Source: Tetragenococcus halophilus subsp. halophilus DSM 20339 (GTDB lineage: Bacteria > Bacillota > Bacilli > Lactobacillales > Enterococcaceae). Taken from it: DNA of 64,000 bases. This document shows, piece after piece, positions 1 to 8,925 of the stretch (the first letter of the stretch is position 1; every line of letters starts with the position of its first letter). Under the pieces are notes generated by a model that worked only from the letters and a program-made list of their open reading frames with translations, was not told where the DNA came from and did not search any database. The position numbers were made by a program, and so were the translations under genes. The DNA is taken from NCBI RefSeq assembly GCF_003841405.1, contig NZ_PXYA01000003.1, positions 62,001 through 126,000 of the forward strand, read 5' to 3'.

Positions 1-1872
1 TCTTTTAATAAAGGTATCAATATTTTGCATTGGACCTGGCCGATATAATGCGTTCACTGCTGCGACATCTTCGATTGTTTCAGGAATCAAACGCCGTAAA
101 ACATTGCGAATACCTGCGGACTCAAATTGAAACACCCCTGTAGTATCTCCTTTTTGAAACAAGCGTAACGTTTTTTTATCATCTAAAGGAATGTCTTTTT
201 GACTAATATTCTGTTTAGTCATTTTTTGAATACTTTGCAAGGCGTCAGCAATGATCGATAAATTACGTAAGCCTAAAAAGTCAATTTTTAACAGTCCAGT
301 TTCTTCTACATCATTCATAGTAAATTGGGTTAACCAAATACCTTCAGAGCCTTCTTGTAAGGGAACTAAATCTAATAAGTCTTGATCACTGATCACTACC
401 CCTGCCGCATGAGTTGAGACATGACGCGGTAGTCCTTCCAGTGTCTTAGCTGCTTGAAATAACTGTTTATTCCGTTCATTCATATTGGCTAATTCTCGCA
501 GTGCTTTTGACTGAACATAGGCCTCTTCTAGAGTAATTTTCATTTGCTTAGGAATGGCATTAGACCAACGATTTGCTTCGCTTTGAGATAGACCAAAGAC
601 TCTACAAATATCACGTAAAACCATCTTAGCAGCCATTGTGCCAAAAGTAGCAATTTGCGCAGCATGGTTTTGTCCGTACTTTTGCCTTACATATTGTAAA
701 ACCTCTCCTCTTTTATTATCAGGTATATCTAAGTCAATATCTGGCATTGTATTACGTTCAGGATTTAGAAAACGTTCGAACAATAAATCATACTTAATTG
801 GATCCACATCTGTAATGGACAAGACATAAGCAGTTAAAGAACCAGCTGCTGAGCCGCGTCCTGCGCCAGTTACAATTTTATTTTCATGTAAAAAGTCCAT
901 AACATCCCAAACAATCAGAAAATAATCATCAAAACCCATTCTGTGGATAACTGAAAGCTCATAATCCAAGCGTTCTTGATAACGTGCATCAACTTTTGCA
1001 ACACGTTGAGGAAGTTTTGTTTCACACAGCTCTTTTAAATACTGACTAGCACTTTTATGATCTTTTATAGGATAATGGGGCAATAATTTTTGGTGTAAAG
1101 GAATTTGTGCCTGACAGTTTTTTGCAATCATTTCAGTGTTTTGCAAAGCTTGAGGTGCGTTTGTTTCATACCAAGCTGCTTTTTTTTCGGCTGCTTCTAA
1201 ACTTTTAAAAGCAGTAACTCCTTGCATCTCTTGTTGGAGATTTTCTATTTGTTCCCCTTCTTTAATATGATGCATGACTTTTACTGAAAAAGCTTCCTCT
1301 GGATAAAGTGAATCTATCAATTGATAAGCAGCCGCTTGTACTCCTTGCTGTTGCATCCATTCATTCATTTCATCTGCTAAAGCTTCTTGATAAGCAACAC
1401 CATAAAAGAGCTGATCTTTTCCAATGGTTGCTTGCAACGCAGACACTCTATTTTTAGCTATTTTTTCGTCTTCAAAACGTAATTCAGTTAATTCATTTTC
1501 AACAGGTAAAATAGCGAATAAGTCGGTTAAGGAAGATCCTTCTAATAAAACTTGTGTCCCGCTCATTTTTTGGCTTGATAAGTGCATAAGCTTTTTGTAT
1601 CCTTGGTTATTTTTTGCAAATAAAAAGATTTCATGCTCTTTTTGAGTTTGTTGGGAGTAATATTCAAGTAACAATCCGATCACCGGATGTATTTGTTCCC
1701 TTTGACAAGCCTTTACAAAGGCTAAAGCACCATAAAGATTATTCCTATCTGTAATTCCTAGATACTTATAGCCCATTTTTTTCGCTAATTGAACATATTG
1801 GGGAATTTTGATCGTACTTTGTAATAAAGAGTAAGATGACAATGCTGTTAAATGTGAAGCGCTCAATTTCAT
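1..1872 (-). CDS. dnaE: DNA polymerase III subunit alpha (DnaE), partial
   Basis: Replicative polymerase of the DnaE type, a DNA polymerase III catalytic subunit that in Gram-positives works beside PolC. The gene reads leftward and runs off the left edge, so only the first 624 codons are present. The N-terminus starts MKLSASHLTALSSYSLLQST and enters a PHP domain (GYKYLGITDRNNLYGALAF). The polymerase core shows MPDIDLDIPDN, which carries the metal-binding aspartates near 745-720, and the last visible codons give ALYRPGPMQ, typical of the fingers and palm region. The ATG at 1872 is the natural PHP-domain start. The frame is open throughout. It is not PolC, because there is no exonuclease insertion and the PHP domain is at the extreme N-terminus. 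Confidence 0.96.
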   Translation of the reverse strand, partial: MKLSASHLTALSSYSLLQSTIKIPQYVQLAKKMGYKYLGITDRNNLYGALAFVKACQREQIHPVIGLLLEYYSQQTQKEHEIFLFAKNNQGYKKLMHLSSQKMSGTQVLLEGSSLTDLFAILPVENELTELRFEDEKIAKNRVSALQATIGKDQLFYGVAYQEALADEMNEWMQQQGVQAAAYQLIDSLYPEEAFSVKVMHHIKEGEQIENLQQEMQGVTAFKSLEAAEKKAAWYETNAPQALQNTEMIAKNCQAQIPLHQKLLPHYPIKDHKSASQYLKELCETKLPQRVAKVDARYQERLDYELSVIHRMGFDDYFLIVWDVMDFLHENKIVTGAGRGSAAGSLTAYVLSITDVDPIKYDLLFERFLNPERNTMPDIDLDIPDNKRGEVLQYVRQKYGQNHAAQIATFGTMAAKMVLRDICRVFGLSQSEANRWSNAIPKQMKITLEEAYVQSKALRELANMNERNKQLFQAAKTLEGLPRHVSTHAAGVVISDQDLLDLVPLQEGSEGIWLTQFTMNDVEETGLLKIDFLGLRNLSIIADALQSIQKMTKQNISQKDIPLDDKKTLRLFQKGDTTGVFQFESAGIRNVLRRLIPETIEDVAAVNALYRPGPMQNIDTFIKR

Positions 1873-1987
1873 GTCTCCCTTAAAAATTATGTAGTAGAAG
1901 CGTAAAGTTGAAATGTTTTCACTTTACAAGTTTTTAAATTATGATAAACTGAAACCGAATATGTAAGTATTGAAAGAAGGTGTAGCA

Positions 1988-2170
1988 ATGCGCTACCTTA
2001 TCACAATTATTTGGTCTTTAATTTTAGGACAGGTTGTTGGTTTTTTGGGCAGTGCGCTAACCAGCACAAACTATGATTTTACCTTGACGACAATTTGTTC
2101 TGTCATCGTCGGTATCATCGTTATAGCTATAGGATCAATCGCTTATCCTAATAAAAAACAAACACATTAA
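1988..2170 (+). CDS. DUF2929 (YjzD-like) small membrane protein
   Basis: This 60-residue protein has two membrane spans: residues 2-25 (MRYLITIIWSLILGQVVGFL) and about 35-54. It ends in a short lysine-rich tail. It resembles the YjzD/DUF2929 family of small Firmicute membrane proteins, whose function is not established. An in-frame TTG at 1970 gives a longer frame. The ATG at 1988 is preferred because GAAAGAAGG ends 7 bases before it. The gene diverges from dnaE and has its own terminator at 2176-2212. Confidence 0.8.
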   Translation: MRYLITIIWSLILGQVVGFLGSALTSTNYDFTLTTICSVIVGIIVIAIGSIAYPNKKQTH

Positions 2171-2175
2171 TCACT

Positions 2176-2212
2176 AAAAACCCGTTACTCTTTTTATTGT
2201 AACGGGTTTTTT
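2176..2212 (+). terminator. Rho-independent terminator after the DUF2929 gene
   Basis: A perfect hairpin with arms AAAAACCCGTTAC and GTAACGGGTTTTT and a short T/A-rich loop is followed by more T residues. It lies 6 bases after the stop codon. The A-run on the other side means it may also stop leftward transcripts. Confidence 0.9.
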
Positions 2213-2301
2213 ATTCTTTTCAAGCAGTTGTTTCTGATTTTAAATACTTGCGCTACTTTATGAGAAATAAAGAATCTTTCAAGACTTCTCATTTCCAAAT
2301 T

Positions 2302-3738
2302 TTAAAGTAAAGCTAAAATAATAAAATTTAAGATAAACAATAGATCAATGACCCATAAGATAGGAGAAACTTCTTGTGTTTTACCTTTAATAATTTTTAC
2401 AATCGTATAAAAAATAAATCCGGCTGCAATACCGTAAGAAATACTATAACACAACCCCATAAATATTGAGGCAAAAAAAGCAGGCACTGCATCTTCTAAA
2501 CGAGTCCAATCAATATCTTTAAAAGAAGAAAGCATCATAATTCCTACTAGCACTAAAGCAGGAGCCGTTGCTTGGGCAGGAACAAGTGCTATTAATGGAG
2601 AAAATAGACTACTCAATCCAAACATAACCGCTACAGTAACAGAAGTTAATCCGGTTCTTCCACCAGCACCAATTCCAGCTGCCGATTCAACAAAAGTTGT
2701 GGTATTTGAAGTGCCAAAAACAGAACCAATCGAAGTAGCTACCGCATCTGCAAATAGCGCACGATCCATCTTAGTATTCATCCCTTTACTATCTTCTAAA
2801 GCATCTTCATCTTCTTTTGAAAAAATGCCCGTACGTCGACCTGTTCCTATAAATGTACCGATTGTGTCAAAGGTATCAGATAAACTAAAAGCAATGATGG
2901 TCATAATTACCTGTGGGATTTTAGCTGAATCATTAAATAATGATTGCATCCCCTCTTGTCCAAAAGCTGCGCCAAATGTTGTCCCTAACTCATTGATTGA
3001 CTGCGTTAGGGAATTCGCTTGCCAATCAATAGTACTTAAATCAACGACTCCCATAAAGATCCCAATAATAGTCGTACTAACAATTCCAATCAATACTGCT
3101 GCACGAACATTGGCCACGACTAAAATCGTCATTAAAACTAAACCAATCAAAGCTAAAAGCATAGGTGCATTATCAAAATTTGATAATGCAGGAACAATAC
3201 CTCCATTAATATCGGCGCTCATTATCTCGCCATTTTCTACTGTAGCGTCAATAATCGAGTCAGAGTCAGCTGAAAAAGTGAGTAAATTAGCGTTTTTTAA
3301 GCCAGAATAAGCCACGAAAATTCCGATTCCACCGCCAATTGCATGTTGCATAGTCTCAGGGATAGCCCGAATGATTAATTTACGAATTTTTGTTACTGTA
3401 ATAAAGATATTAATTAAACCACAAATAAATACCATCGCTAAAGCTTGTTGCCAACTATACCCTAAACCAAAAACCACTGTATAAGTAAAAAAAGCATTTA
3501 AACCCATCCCAGGAGCTTGGGCGTAAGGTACATTAGCAAATAACCCCATGACTAAAGTTCCAATAATTGCAGCAACGATAGTAGCCAAAAATACCGCCTG
3601 AAATGGCATGCCTGCCGCTGATAATATTGTAGGATTTACAAATAAAATATAACTCATAGCAAAAAATGTTGTTACTCCCGCCATGAGTTCTGTTGAAACA
3701 TTGGTCCCATTTTCTTTTAACTTGAAAAACTTCTCCAT
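2302..3738 (-). CDS. NCS2 family purine (guanine/hypoxanthine) permease
   Basis: Polytopic importer of the AzgA/PbuG/PbuO branch of nucleobase:cation symporter 2, which brings guanine, hypoxanthine or adenine into the cell. The 478-residue chain opens MEKFFKLKENGTNVSTELMA, then TTFFAMSYILFVNPTILSAAGMP, which is typical of this branch. Later come the conserved QAPGMGLNAFFTY and a DTIGTFIGTG motif followed by FGTSNTTTFVESAAGIGAGGRTG. Roughly 12 hydrophobic segments are visible. A GTG at 3750 gives a 4-residue longer frame, but AAGGAG overlaps it, so the ATG at 3738 is preferred. The exact purine cannot be read from sequence. No purine riboswitch is visible upstream; a possible PurR box lies at 3877-3895. 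Confidence 0.9.
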   Translation of the reverse strand: MEKFFKLKENGTNVSTELMAGVTTFFAMSYILFVNPTILSAAGMPFQAVFLATIVAAIIGTLVMGLFANVPYAQAPGMGLNAFFTYTVVFGLGYSWQQALAMVFICGLINIFITVTKIRKLIIRAIPETMQHAIGGGIGIFVAYSGLKNANLLTFSADSDSIIDATVENGEIMSADINGGIVPALSNFDNAPMLLALIGLVLMTILVVANVRAAVLIGIVSTTIIGIFMGVVDLSTIDWQANSLTQSINELGTTFGAAFGQEGMQSLFNDSAKIPQVIMTIIAFSLSDTFDTIGTFIGTGRRTGIFSKEDEDALEDSKGMNTKMDRALFADAVATSIGSVFGTSNTTTFVESAAGIGAGGRTGLTSVTVAVMFGLSSLFSPLIALVPAQATAPALVLVGIMMLSSFKDIDWTRLEDAVPAFFASIFMGLCYSISYGIAAGFIFYTIVKIIKGKTQEVSPILWVIDLLFILNFIILALL

Positions 3739-3876
3739 TCCCTCTTTCACTCCTTAAAAATTATCATGTCCAATAAAAATGCGAACACCTCGTAAATTCT
3801 GTTTTTACCTTGAACAATTATTGATTATAAATAGCTTCTCTCAGCAATTCAATGATTTCTTAACAAAAATAAATCT

Positions 3877-3895
3877 ACGAGCGATAAATATTCGT
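3877..3895 (-). promoter_or_regulatory. Possible PurR-type operator (PurBox-like)
   Basis: On the minus strand the sequence reads ACGAATATTTATCGCTCGT, an imperfect palindrome that resembles the CGAA...TTCG core of Gram-positive PurR boxes. It lies about 140 bp upstream of the purine permease start, where such a site would make sense. The right half has CTCG rather than TTCG, so the match is incomplete. It sits between this gene and the divergent HAD gene and could influence either. Confidence 0.35.
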
Positions 3896-3992
3896 GTTTC
3901 ACTCGATGAAAAGGATACATTTGTTAACGTTCACTTGTAAAAAAGCGTATTTATGGTAAACTAGAAAAAAATTATTAGTAAGGGAGAACTTT

Positions 3993-4796
3993 ATGTCAAA
4001 GAAATTAATCGCCCTTGATTTAGATGGAACAACGTTAAATAGCGCTTCACTGATTTCTGCAAGAACAGTTCAAGTTTTACAAAAAGCTCGAGATAAAGGT
4101 CATATTGTTAGTATTGCCACAGGCCGACCTTACCGTATGAGTGCTCATTATTATCAACAATTACATTTAGACTCGCCTATGGTTAATTTTAACGGAAGCT
4201 TAATTCATAAACCGAAGGAAAAGTAGTCCTATGAAAAGGAATATTCTGTTCCTCGCGAAATTGCCTTTGAAATATTAGAGCAAAGAGAAGATTTACATCT
4301 AGACTTTGTGGCTGCCGAAAATCGTCAAACTTTTTTTATTGATAAACTAGAAAATTTTCAAAAGGACTTTTTTGCTACAGATATTGCAACTGAAGCGAAC
4401 TTATTTCCTCAATTAAAAACAAACCCTACTTCTGTAATGCTTAAAACCAAAAATGAATTTGCAAATTTTGTAACTGAAGCTTTAACAAAACAGTTTCCTA
4501 ACGAAATTGACGTGAAAACTTGGGGCGGAGCTGCTACAATTTTAGAAGTAGTGCCAAAAGGTGTACAAAAAGCAATGGCCATCTCCGTAGTAGCCGAAGC
4601 AATGCAAGTAAACCAAAAAGATATCATTGCATTTGGCGATGAACATAACGATGTGGAACTTCTTGATTATGCTGGCTGGGGCGTTGCGATGAAAAATGGG
4701 ACAGAGCAACTAAAAAGTGTAGCTAATGACGTTACCACTAAAACGAATGATGAAGAAGGTATGGTTGATTATTTAGAAGAATTATTAGCTATTTAG
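3993..4796 (+). pseudogene. Cof-like HAD family phosphatase, interrupted by an in-frame TAG
   Basis: Read through one stop, this is a 267-codon class IIB HAD hydrolase, the normal length for Cof/YidA-type sugar-phosphate phosphatases. Motif I is LIALDLDGTTLN (nucleophile Asp 8), motif II is SIATGRP, the motif III lysine lies in VVPKGVQKAMA, and motif IV is FGDEHNDVELL. The amber codon at 4224-4226 is followed in the same frame by SYEKEYSVPREIAFEIL and the rest of the cap domain, so no frameshift is involved. A TGG (Trp) to TAG change is the simplest explanation. Unless the stop is suppressed, only a 77-residue N-terminal fragment is made, lacking the cap and motifs III and IV. Confidence 0.85.
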
Positions 4797-4965
4797 CTCT
4801 TACAAAAATGTACCAGGATCACTAGTGACTGATTTCTAACGATTTATGTTAACAAATAATTCTGGTGCCTTTTTTGTTTGTAAATTTTATTGGATTTTTA
4901 CTAGAAAATAAAAAAATTCCCCTTGCATTTTTAGCAAAAAATGAGAAAATACTATTTGCGGACAC

Positions 4966-5053
4966 GGAGAGTTGGCAGAGCGGTAATGCACTGGACTCGA
5001 AATCCAGCGAGCCGTATAAAAGCGGTGCACGGGTTCAAATCCCGTACTCTCCT
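4966..5053 (+). tRNA. tRNA-Ser (anticodon CGA)
   Basis: This is a class II tRNA with a long variable arm. The acceptor stem pairs GGAGAGT (4966-4972) with ACTCTCC (5046-5052). The anticodon stem-loop CTGGACTCGAAATCCAG gives anticodon CGA, reading UCG serine codons. The variable arm contains GCCG/CGGT, and the T arm is ACGGG-TTCAAAT-CCCGT. CCA is not encoded, and the base in the discriminator position is T. A terminator follows directly. Confidence 0.93.
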
Positions 5054-5059
5054 TCCCTC

Positions 5060-5104
5060 AGGGCAGAAACGTTGATAAAATAGCGTTTCTGCCTTGTTTT
5101 TATT
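5060..5104 (+). terminator. Terminator after tRNA-Ser
   Basis: A perfect 10-bp stem, GGCAGAAACG (5062-5071) with CGTTTCTGCC (5084-5093), is followed by TTGTTTTTATTT. It begins 9 bases after the tRNA, so the tRNA is probably a single-gene transcript. Confidence 0.88.
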
Positions 5105-5165
5105 TATTGACCCCGTTTTTGACTACGTTAAACTTAAATGATTTCTTTTTTTCAAAAATAAAAAA

Positions 5166-5221
5166 GCTTAGATAAGGTCATGCCAGCAATTAAAGCGCAT
5201 ACATTCGGCCTTTATCTAAGC
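5166..5221 (-). terminator. Long-stem terminator of the TetR gene
   Basis: GCTTAGATAA (5166-5175) pairs with TTATCTAAGC (5212-5221), extended inward by GG/CC pairs, around a large loop. On the minus strand it is followed by TTTTTTATTTTT, placing it as the terminator of the leftward TetR gene ending at 5245. Confidence 0.75.
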
Positions 5222-5244
5222 AAAAAGATGGGTTGTTAGTTTTT

Positions 5245-5826
5245 TTACTTCTTTCCGCCACTTAAATTAATATCTTCATAATTACTTTCTAAAATAACAT
5301 TTACACTGTTTTCTATAATAGTAATCGTTTGTTGGCGTGACGGGACAATAACTTTTGACAACATCAAGGTAGCTAGCCCGGTAATCGTAATCCATGTACC
5401 GTGAAAAAGAGCTTCAATATATTCTTCAGATAAGTTCTGATATTCTTTTTCCTGCAGAAGTGTTTCCTTGATAAAATGATAAGAAAGATCATACATCGCT
5501 TTACCGCCACCTTTTTCATCAAGGTACATCGCCATAAATAAACGCGGGTTCTTTTGTGCAAAATCAATATAATTAATACTAATATCTATTACTTTATCTC
5601 CAGTATGTTCCACACTAAAAACCTTTTTTGTCAGATCGTCAAAGATTTCTTTGATCAAGGTCTGCTTTAAATCTTCCATATTATCAAATTCTAAGTAAAT
5701 CGGCTGCGTAGACACACCCATTTGGTTTGCCACATTTCGTGCTGTAAAGTTACTAAACCCATCCTTTTCAATCAGCTCATAAGCAGCTTTTAAAATATGT
5801 TCTCTTGTATATACTTTATGTCGCAT
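5245..5826 (-). CDS. TetR/AcrR family transcriptional regulator
   Basis: This 193-residue one-domain-plus-ligand-domain repressor has an N-terminal helix-turn-helix (YTREHILKAAYELIEKDG, then ARNVANQMGVSTQPIYLEF, about residues 5-47). The C-terminal part is helical, ending in hydrophobic WITITGLATLMLSK. The start at 5826 is chosen because GAAGGGGG precedes that ATG by 7 bases; the longer frame to 5886 lacks a ribosome site. It is a clear paralogue of the TetR protein at 56036-56626: both share STQPIYLEF, the NME/NMEGLK region and the KEIFD segment. The gene is divergent from the ThrE exporter pair, which may be its target, but that is inference. Confidence 0.85.
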   Translation of the reverse strand: MRHKVYTREHILKAAYELIEKDGFSNFTARNVANQMGVSTQPIYLEFDNMEDLKQTLIKEIFDDLTKKVFSVEHTGDKVIDISINYIDFAQKNPRLFMAMYLDEKGGGKAMYDLSYHFIKETLLQEKEYQNLSEEYIEALFHGTWITITGLATLMLSKVIVPSRQQTITIIENSVNVILESNYEDINLSGGKK

Positions 5827-6148
5827 AACATAGCCCCCTTCTTTTTCTTTACGCCCGTATACTGTTATTTTAACCGACAAATACAATTTTTTAAAGGGAT
5901 TTATATACGTTTTATAAAAACGGTTATTTGTGTATAATCAACTATTGTTACAGTAAAATTCACATTTTTCTTTTACTTACCTTTTTTATTTCAATCAACA
6001 GACTTATTTAACATAAGTAGTATGAGCTTCCTTGTTTAATCACTAAAATCTTTCTTGTAAGTCCCTAGGCAAACAGATAGAATGATGGAAGAGGTTTTTG
6101 TATTTTTTATAAGTATTATTGTTGATTTGTTAGACAAGGAGAATAAGT

Positions 6149-6910
6149 ATGGAAAAAACCAAAAATTTATTAATAGATACTTGTTTATTAGCTGGAAAAA
6201 TCATGATGGAGAGTGGTTCTGAGGTTTATCGTGTAGAAGATACGATGAACCGTATTGCTGAAAATGCAAATGAACCTGATAGTAAAAGTTATGTTACAGC
6301 TACTGGTATTTTCATGGGATTGAAAAGTAGTCACTCTACCCAGATTGAAAATGTAGGTGAACGAAATATTAATTTAGAAAAAGTTGAAGCTGTAAACCAA
6401 TTATCCAGAGAGTTCGCTGAAAAAAGCGTCAATTTAACAACACTCTATCAGCAACTCAAAAAAATTGATAAAAATACTCCTGAGTTTCCACTGTCGATAC
6501 AAATTCTCAGTGCAGCGTTTTTAAGTGCGTTTTTAATGATTTTGTTTGGCGGCAGTTGGTTAAACTTCATCCCTACGCTATTGATAGGTGGGGTCGGTTA
6601 TTCTGCAAAACATCTCATTAAACAAAGTTTCGACTTACGTTTTTTTGATACTTTCTTGGCTTCATTGGTCATCGGTTTACTGGCTTTTGCCTTTACGCAA
6701 ACAAATCTTGCCGTTAGTTTTGATTACATGTGTATTGGCGCGGTTATGCCCTTAGTACCCGGGGTTGCAATTACAGCTTCCTTACGAGATACTTTAGCCG
6801 GACATCTTGTTAGTGGACTTGTTCGTGGTACTGAAGCTATTATTGTAGCTGCAGCAATTGCTATTGGCATTGCTTGTGTGCTGTCTATTTTTGGAGGAAT
6901 TCTAACATGA
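6149..6910 (+). CDS. Threonine/serine exporter family protein, large (DUF1212) half
   Basis: N-terminal half of a split ThrE-type exporter (ThrE/DUF1212), which exports threonine or serine in characterised relatives. The 253-residue chain has a soluble N-terminal part containing MMESGSEVYRVEDTMNRIA (about residues 20-40) and TATGIFMGL, followed by five hydrophobic segments from about residue 115. These end in PLVPGVAITASLRDTLAGHLVSGLVRGTEA. The start has ACAAGGAGAATAAGT in front. It overlaps the next gene by 4 bases (ATGA), indicating translational coupling. The substrate is inferred from the family only. Confidence 0.88.
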   Translation: MEKTKNLLIDTCLLAGKIMMESGSEVYRVEDTMNRIAENANEPDSKSYVTATGIFMGLKSSHSTQIENVGERNINLEKVEAVNQLSREFAEKSVNLTTLYQQLKKIDKNTPEFPLSIQILSAAFLSAFLMILFGGSWLNFIPTLLIGGVGYSAKHLIKQSFDLRFFDTFLASLVIGLLAFAFTQTNLAVSFDYMCIGAVMPLVPGVAITASLRDTLAGHLVSGLVRGTEAIIVAAAIAIGIACVLSIFGGILT

Positions 6911-7350
6911 CTTTTTTGCTTCATTTTTCTTTTAGTTTTTTTAGTAGTGTAGCATTTGGCTTTATAGCAAATATCCCGCGTCGTGCACTTTTAGCTAGTG
7001 GCTTTACTGGTGCTGTAGGCTGGATGATATATTTTTATTTAAATCAATTATTTCATAACATCGCTTTTCCTAATTTTGCCGCAGCATTTATTATTGGTTG
7101 TTTAAGTATCTTTTTCTCAAAGAAAAAGAAAATGCCTATGATCATTTTCTATATTCCAGGTCTAATCCCCTTAGTTCCCGGCGGACCTTCTTATGAAGCG
7201 GTTCGGGCTTTCGCTTTGGAAGACCCCAACGCTGGTTTTCAAAAATTAATGGTTGTAACAACTACGGCTATAAGTATTGCGGGAGGCTTGATGGTAACTA
7301 GTTTGGTAGAACAAATTATTAATAAATGGTTGCGTTTTAGAAGGGTTTAA
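6907..7350 (+). CDS. Threonine/serine exporter family protein, small (DUF3815) half
   Basis: This 147-residue four-span membrane protein is the usual small partner of a DUF1212 protein (ThrE_2/DUF3815). It contains IANIPRRALLASGFTGAVGWMIY, and later YIPGLIPLVPGGPSYEAVRA, matching the PLVPG motif of the large half. The ATG at 6907 overlaps the stop of the preceding gene, which is why it is chosen over the earlier in-frame ATG at 6874. The two proteins probably form one transporter. Confidence 0.87.
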   Translation: MTFLLHFSFSFFSSVAFGFIANIPRRALLASGFTGAVGWMIYFYLNQLFHNIAFPNFAAAFIIGCLSIFFSKKKKMPMIIFYIPGLIPLVPGGPSYEAVRAFALEDPNAGFQKLMVVTTTAISIAGGLMVTSLVEQIINKWLRFRRV

Positions 7351-7530
7351 CAAAATACTAATTTTTTTGAAATCGGTCGCTAGTTGCATGCTTTTTTTAT
7401 AATTCTGATTATAATTATAATTAGAGTGGTAGAAAACAGAGGTGGCATATATTGAGTATTACAACATCAAGAAGACTAATCAACTTCATTTCTTTATGTG
7501 GCTTTTTTGCTTTAATCTTTTTAACAGTAT

Positions 7531-7539
7531 ATTTTTACC
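7531..7539. repeat. Left target-site duplication of the IS4-family element
   Basis: ATTTTTACC is repeated exactly at 8926-8934, immediately outside the right inverted repeat. Removing one copy with the element restores the reading frame of the TVP38-like gene, which confirms these boundaries. Confidence 0.93.
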
Positions 7540-8925
7540 CACTAGTGGTGCATGAAACATTTTAAATTAGCTCTTTATGTTTCACACTATTTTCATTCAT
7601 AAAAAAATCCTTTATACTGAGCTTGGATGACTTATCCAAGACCAATACAAAGGAACTTAATATGGATAAGTATAAAACAATTTCAGCTTTTAATAAATGG
7701 TTTTCGAACATAAATTTCAAAAAATTACCTTTTTCTATTCGTGAGAAAATTTCTCAAGCCGACAAGTATCATAAAAAATTTGCTTTTGAACACTTTTTGA
7801 AGGTGTTTCTCTATGGCATCGATCATGAGTGTGAAAGTTTACGTGAAATGGATACGGCATTTGTTTCCCCTGATCTACAACAGACCATGGCGTTAGATGC
7901 CATCAGCCATTCGCAGCTTTCCCGTGAGCTCGCCCAGATGGATGACGAAATTTTGTGGGCGATTTTCGCACAGTTACTGGAAAAAGCACGGTCAAAAACA
8001 CCGGTGACTAAACGAAATGCGCTCTATCTCGTGGATTCTTCTACCTTTCCGTTAAATACCACTCGATATCCTTGGGCGGACTTTCGCTCAACCAAAGCGG
8101 GGATCAAGCTTCACTTAAAACTTTGTTTTATGGATAAAGAACACTTGTATCCGGATCAGTTTGAAGTCACGAATGCGGTTGAACATGATGACAATCACTT
8201 AGAAGTTTTTGTCAATCAACCGGAAGCGACCTATATCTTTGACCGTGGTTATATTGATTACGAGCGACTGGATGAAATGGAAGCCGATGGCTATTTTTTC
8301 GTCACAAGAGTGAAGAAAAACACCAAAATCCATGTCAGAGAAACTTATGATACTTCTCAGAGTAAAAACATTTTGCGTGACCAAATGGTGGTGTTAGGTA
8401 CGCAGGTTTATTTAACCTCCCCGTTTCGCTTAGTGACGATTCAGGATGAAAAGGGAAAACAATTACGTTTTGTCACTAACCGTTTTGATGTGACCGCCCA
8501 AGAAGTGGCCGACATGTACAAAGCTCGTTGGCAAATTGAACTATTTTTTAAGCACATCAAGCAACATATGACGATAAAAAAGCTATTTTCCCACAGTGAA
8601 AAAGGGGTAAGCAATCAAATCATTCTCGCCATGATTGCCAGTCTACTGACGTATTTACTCAAAGTGGAGACAGGAAGTAAGAAATCTCCTTTTCAAATCA
8701 AGCGTCTATTGAAACACTTGCTTTTTCAACCTTTTGAAGAATTATGGGTGTTGCTCGTTCCTACGTGACGAAATAGCATTTGTCGTTGTTGCAATAGTAT
8801 TCAGATAAATAATGAAAATTTTTTTCTGGAAAAGTCATCCTTTGCGCAAGCATTTGATTTTTTTGTCATTTTTTAGAAAAAAGTTAAAATCTGAATATTC
8901 TGATCATATTAATGCACCACTAGTG
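7540..8925 (+). mobile_element. Complete IS4-family insertion sequence, 1386 bp
   Basis: The element is bounded by perfect 14-bp terminal inverted repeats CACTAGTGGTGCAT (7540-7553) and its complement (8912-8925). It is flanked by a 9-bp direct repeat ATTTTTACC at 7531-7539 and 8926-8934. It carries one transposase gene, 7662-8768. The intact ends, intact transposase and exact target duplication point to a recent insertion. It disrupts the TVP38-like gene. Confidence 0.93.
7662..8768 (+). CDS. IS4-family DDE transposase
   Basis: This 368-residue DDE transposase catalyses cut-and-paste movement of its host element. The catalytic residues are visible: first Asp in LYLVDSSTFPL, second Asp in YIFDRGYIDYERLD, and Glu in the IS4 Y-(2)-R-(3)-E-(6)-K signature YKARWQIELFFKHIK. 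An upstream in-frame TTG at 7623 exists, but the ATG at 7662 has AAAGGA 7 bases before it. The gene has no stop or frameshift, so it is probably functional. Confidence 0.93.
   Translation: MDKYKTISAFNKWFSNINFKKLPFSIREKISQADKYHKKFAFEHFLKVFLYGIDHECESLREMDTAFVSPDLQQTMALDAISHSQLSRELAQMDDEILWAIFAQLLEKARSKTPVTKRNALYLVDSSTFPLNTTRYPWADFRSTKAGIKLHLKLCFMDKEHLYPDQFEVTNAVEHDDNHLEVFVNQPEATYIFDRGYIDYERLDEMEADGYFFVTRVKKNTKIHVRETYDTSQSKNILRDQMVVLGTQVYLTSPFRLVTIQDEKGKQLRFVTNRFDVTAQEVADMYKARWQIELFFKHIKQHMTIKKLFSHSEKGVSNQIILAMIASLLTYLLKVETGSKKSPFQIKRLLKHLLFQPFEELWVLLVPT

Noticed and set aside
2699..3310. 203-codon rightward ORF inside the purine permease gene
   Set aside because: It is entirely antisense to a clear NCS2 permease; the long open frame follows from codon bias.
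3750..3992. Purine riboswitch ahead of the NCS2 permease
   Set aside because: None of the conserved loop or junction sequences of the purine aptamer could be found on the minus strand.
7541..7547. ACTAGTG as a 7-bp (or 6-bp) target duplication of the IS4-family element
   Set aside because: ACTAGTG is part of the 14-bp inverted repeat. The 9-bp ATTTTTACC outside it restores the interrupted reading frame exactly.
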